Below are positions 4,610 to 6,777 of a DNA stretch of 6,777 bases, piece after piece; position 1 is the first letter of the stretch; every line of letters starts with the position of its first letter. The notes below the pieces were generated by a model. It saw nothing but the letters and a program-made list of their open reading frames with translations, did not search any database and had not been told where the DNA came from. The translations under genes and the position numbers were made by a program. Origin of the DNA: Lentisphaerota bacterium (lineage in GTDB: Bacteria > Verrucomicrobiota > Kiritimatiellia > JAAZAB01). Location: contig JACPGN010000281.1 in assembly GCA_016182435.1 (NCBI GenBank), positions 1 to 6,777 on the forward strand. The letters run 5' to 3'.

Positions 4610-6777
4610 TACGCGCATAAGCGGCGAGCCGCCGTTGGTAATCTGCGATATGGAATACAAATACGCATTGCTGGCGATGGACACGTCACCCGTCACGCTC
4701 ATCAGGAGACCATAATCCGGCGTCGTGGCATTGGTATGCGCGCCGTAGAGGCGAAGCACACAGCCGGTGGCCAGGCTCACATTACCGCCCACCGAGAAGA
4801 CCGAGGCCACGGCGCCGGTGTTGTATAAGAGAAACCTGGGGCCGATGAAGGAGGCGCTGGGGCCGATATCCAGCCGGCTGGTCCCCACCAACATCACACT
4901 GCCCGTGATGGTGAGCCGAAAGCCTTCCTGCGGAAACCGCAGCCAACTGTTGTTCGTGAGCAGGAGGCTGCTCGCGCCCCAGTTGGTGAAGCTGGGCGCC
5001 ATCCATTGCCCGGAGTGGGCCATGTTCGTGCTGAGAAAACGCGCGTCAGGGAAATACAAAGTGCCGATGTCGCCGGCTACGCCAAAGCCGCTCGGCGTGG
5101 CGCCCGCCGCCGAAAATACGCCGGTCGGGTTGTCCATGGTGTCTTGCGCGGCGGGATCATAGATGACGGCAATGCGCCCGCCGCCGCCGCCACCGCCCGA
5201 TGCGCTACTCGCTGATCCGCCGCCATTGGCATACAGCGAACCGCCGCCCGTAAAGCTCTTGCACTGTATGTATATGCCGCCGCCCGATCCGCCGCCGGTA
5301 TAAGCAGCCCCCGCGATACAATTGGCCGTCAGTGTCCCGTTATTTGTCACGGTGTTGGTCGCTACAATTCTGATCAGCCCGCCGCCGATGCCGGACTCGA
5401 GATAGGTGGCGCTCCAGGCGCCGCCGCAACTGCCGGGCTGTAACGGCGCCTCCGGCAACCCATACGGCGCGCCGTTCGAGCCACTCGCGCCACTGCCCCC
5501 AGTTCCCCCATAGCCGCCGCCGCCTGCGCCCCAAATTCCGCTTATCCCCCTCCCGCCGCCACCTGGTCCAAAACCCTCACCGCTTGCCGTTCGACCCCAA
5601 TAGCCCTGGCCGTTCGCATTGAAGCCACCGCCAGCCGCTACCATCAGATTTGACATCCGCAGCACTGAGGCGCCGCCATTCGTGATCTGCGAAACCGGAT
5701 ATATCCAGGCATTGCTGGCGATGGACACGTCGCCCGTCACGCTCATCAGGAGACTGTAGTCCGGCGTTGTGGCGTTCGTGTGCCCGGCGTAGAGATAAAT
5801 CGCGCAATTGCCGGCCAGGCTCACGTCGCCGCCCACCGAGAACACCGCGGCGGCCGTATTGGTATTGAACAGGGTATACCTATAGTAAGTACTGGGAATA
5901 ACACCGAAGACATAACTGTTGCCGCCGATATCCAGCCGGCTGGTCCCCACCATGACGACGCCGCCGGTGACGGTCAGCCGGAGGCCTTCCTGTGGAAAGC
6001 GCAGCCAGCTATTCGTCAAGAGCAGGCTGCTCACACTCCAGGCATTGGTGAAAGACAGCAGTTGCCCCACGTGGCGCATGGTTGTGCTGAGAAAACGCGT
6101 GTCGGCAAAGTACAATGTGCCGATATCGCCGTTTTGCCAAGTCGCCGTGCCACGCGCCGCGGAGAATAAACCGGTTGGGTTGTTTGTCCCGGATTGGGCC
6201 GTTAAATCGTAAATCACGGCGATCCTTCCGCCACCGCCTCCACCGCCACCGCCGTTGGTGTTGCTGCCGCCAATTGCGTTCAGCGAACCGCCGCCCGAAA
6301 AGGTCCCGCACTCTATGTATATCCCGCCACCCGAGCCGCCGCCCCCATAGGTGGCCCCACCGGCAGCTCCGTTGGCGGACATGGCTCCATCCACCAGCAC
6401 GGCGCCGATCGCTTCAATCCTGATCAGCCCCCCGCCGGCGCCGCCGGCGCCAGATTGGGCGGGATAAGCCCCGCCGCCACTGCCGGGATAGTCCGGCGTA
6501 GCCGCTGCGCCGTAAGGCGCGCTGCCCGTCGCGACGCTGCCGTAACCGGTTCCGCCGCCGCTGCCGGAACTGCCGCCGCGCCCGCCATAACCGCCGCCGC
6601 CGCCGTGGCCCGCGCCTGAGACTCCTCGATCTCCACCTCCTGGTCCTGAACCTGGCACTGCGCTTCCGGATGGAGCGCCCATATAGCCCTTGCCGTCCAC
6701 ATCAATCTTGCCGTTGTCCACAACGGAAAGATTCGAACAAATAATCCACACCCGGTTTGACATCCAGCCGTTGCTGA
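4022..6777 (-). CDS. Exported-type glycine-rich modular beta-helix-like protein B, N-terminus beyond the window
   Basis: 917 residues are visible, ending at a TGA (4024-4022). The frame is open through the right edge. The Met at 6763 is internal, because the residues before it (SNGW) and after it (MSNRVWIICSNL) align with SNSVMSNRVWIVCTNL of protein A, which lies about 115 residues into A. The missing part is therefore expected to contain at least a signal peptide and an N-terminal domain. Counted from that Met, two full modules (about 10-370 and 371-718) and a truncated third (719-913) are seen. They repeat GGLIRI (111, 461, 792), GGGSGGGIYI (142, 491, 826), GGGRIAV (178, 528, 861) and, in the full modules only, WLRFPQEG and GTSRLDIG. 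The end, GTVVWGWLPAPGTIFSFK, matches protein A. Function is unknown; an extended extracellular right-handed beta-helix-like fold is inferred from the short regular strand motifs separated by glycine and Asn turns. No enzymatic motif was recognised. Confidence 0.85.
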   Translation of the reverse strand, partial: SNGWMSNRVWIICSNLSVVDNGKIDVDGKGYMGAPSGSAVPGSGPGGGDRGVSGAGHGGGGGYGGRGGSSGSGGGTGYGSVATGSAPYGAAATPDYPGSGGGAYPAQSGAGGAGGGLIRIEAIGAVLVDGAMSANGAAGGATYGGGGSGGGIYIECGTFSGGGSLNAIGGSNTNGGGGGGGGGRIAVIYDLTAQSGTNNPTGLFSAARGTATWQNGDIGTLYFADTRFLSTTMRHVGQLLSFTNAWSVSSLLLTNSWLRFPQEGLRLTVTGGVVMVGTSRLDIGGNSYVFGVIPSTYYRYTLFNTNTAAAVFSVGGDVSLAGNCAIYLYAGHTNATTPDYSLLMSVTGDVSIASNAWIYPVSQITNGGASVLRMSNLMVAAGGGFNANGQGYWGRTASGEGFGPGGGGRGISGIWGAGGGGYGGTGGSGASGSNGAPYGLPEAPLQPGSCGGAWSATYLESGIGGGLIRIVATNTVTNNGTLTANCIAGAAYTGGGSGGGIYIQCKSFTGGGSLYANGGGSASSASGGGGGGGRIAVIYDPAAQDTMDNPTGVFSAAGATPSGFGVAGDIGTLYFPDARFLSTNMAHSGQWMAPSFTNWGASSLLLTNNSWLRFPQEGFRLTITGSVMLVGTSRLDIGPSASFIGPRFLLYNTGAVASVFSVGGNVSLATGCVLRLYGAHTNATTPDYGLLMSVTGDVSIASNAYLYSISQITNGGSPLMRVGNLTVDIGGNLSADGFGFTSSRGPGAGGSSGGGGYGGQGGGANGGSAYGNSNAPVEPGSSGGPPGTYAAAGYAGGLIRLQATDTVRINGTVSANPTRSLYYADTPGASGGGIYLTCRAFQGSTNGLLRANGGVGAGTGSCGGGGRIAVWRIYETSSGAVSTSVNSGGGGVGGTNGVAGTVVWGWLPAPGTIFSFK
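4610..5653 (-). repeat. Protein B module 2 (348 codons)
   Basis: From SNLMVAAGGGFNANGQGY to just before the VGNLTV of the third module. It carries all landmarks of module 1 with nearly identical wording (GDIGTLYFPDARFLST, SWLRFPQEGFRLTITG, GTSRLDIG, TTPDYGLLMSVTGDVS). The 13-codon length difference is mostly in the glycine loop and in the segment after GTSRLDIG. Confidence 0.75.
4665..4710 (-). repeat. Near-identical DNA segment, copy in module 2 of gene B
   Basis: 46 bases, encoding GLLMSVTGDVSIASNA, match 5709-5754 with one mismatch (A at 4688, G at 5732). A second shared block, 28 bases without mismatch, is at 4863-4890 against 5925-5952 and covers the GTSRLDIG codons. Identity at the codon level points to recent duplication or gene conversion. 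Confidence 0.8.
5654..6736 (-). repeat. Protein B module 1 (361 codons)
   Basis: From SNLSVVDNGKIDVDGKGY to just before the next SNL. Its glycine-rich loop is the longest in the window, and a run of nine glycines stands before the GRIAVIYD motif. It has the full second half, including GDIGTLYFADTRFLST, SWLRFPQEGLRLTVTG, GTSRLDIGG, TTPDYSLLMSVTGDVS and SQITNGG. Confidence 0.75.
5709..5754 (-). repeat. Near-identical DNA segment, copy in module 1 of gene B
   Basis: The partner of 4665-4710, displaced by 1044 bases, which equals 348 codons and so keeps the modules in register. The sequence around it diverges mostly at third codon positions. Confidence 0.8.

Noticed and set aside
1711..6423. Many plus-strand open frames rich in Pro, Arg and Ala opposite genes A and B
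   Set aside because: They are the antisense of GGC/GGN glycine runs and lack stop codons for compositional reasons; none has a domain or signal of its own.
3153..6723. Minus-strand open frames overlapping genes A and B in other frames (for example 3153-3485, 4782-5006, 5340-5534, 6424-6723)
   Set aside because: Out-of-frame shadows of the two large genes with Ala-, Arg- or Gly-rich low-complexity translations.
1741..6777. PE-PGRS-like, collagen-like or silk-like protein for A and B
   Set aside because: The glycine runs lack the strict GXY or GGX period and are only loops within modules that otherwise contain regular non-glycine strand motifs.

Overview
The window looks like bacterial chromosome, probably from a GC-rich member of the Verrucomicrobiota or a related Planctomycetota-Verrucomicrobiota-Chlamydiota lineage. 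This assignment is inference. It rests on the form of the FmdB-type zinc ribbon protein, on very large exported proteins rich in Asn, Thr, Ser and Gly, and on a high density of short palindromic repeats in every intergenic gap. There are no rRNA, tRNA, CRISPR, transposase or phage genes.

Layout from left to right: (1) 1-197, minus strand, the N-terminal part of a small FmdB-family zinc ribbon protein running off the left edge. (2) 198-473, a divergent gap whose first third is a cluster of stem-loops (214-302). (3) 474-1523, plus strand, a complete D-Ala-D-Ala carboxypeptidase (peptidase family S11) with a signal peptide and a C-terminal membrane anchor. (4) 1524-1740, a convergent gap with a long palindromic element starting on the carboxypeptidase stop codon and a run of three consecutive perfect hairpins ending on the stop codon of the opposing gene. 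(5) 1741-3804, minus strand, an exported 687-residue glycine-rich modular protein (called A here). (6) 3805-4021, an AT-richer gap with a hairpin, an imperfect inverted repeat and a third copy of the palindromic element. (7) 4022-6777, minus strand, the C-terminal 917 residues of a larger paralogue (called B here), open at the right edge.

A and B are tandem paralogues on the same strand. Both consist of modules of about 345-361 residues, each running through a glycine-rich loop and a series of short strand-forming motifs (SNL, GGLIRI, GGGSGGGIYI, GGGRIAVIYD, GTLYF.D.RFLS, WLRF..EG, GTSRLDIGG, SVTGDVSIASNA, ITNGGS). Both end in a truncated module closed by the same short tail (GT..WG..P.PGTI.SF). 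They look like long extracellular beta-helix-like proteins. Their function is unknown to me, and neither shows a recognisable autotransporter barrel or PEP-CTERM tail. They are the least ordinary part of the window.

The second notable theme is a 34-bp palindromic repeat family present three times (1397-1430, 1532-1565, 3957-3990). All copies have the same orientation relative to transcription. Two sit directly after stop codons inside larger hairpins, and one lies inside the reading frame of the carboxypeptidase, where it encodes the linker before the membrane anchor.
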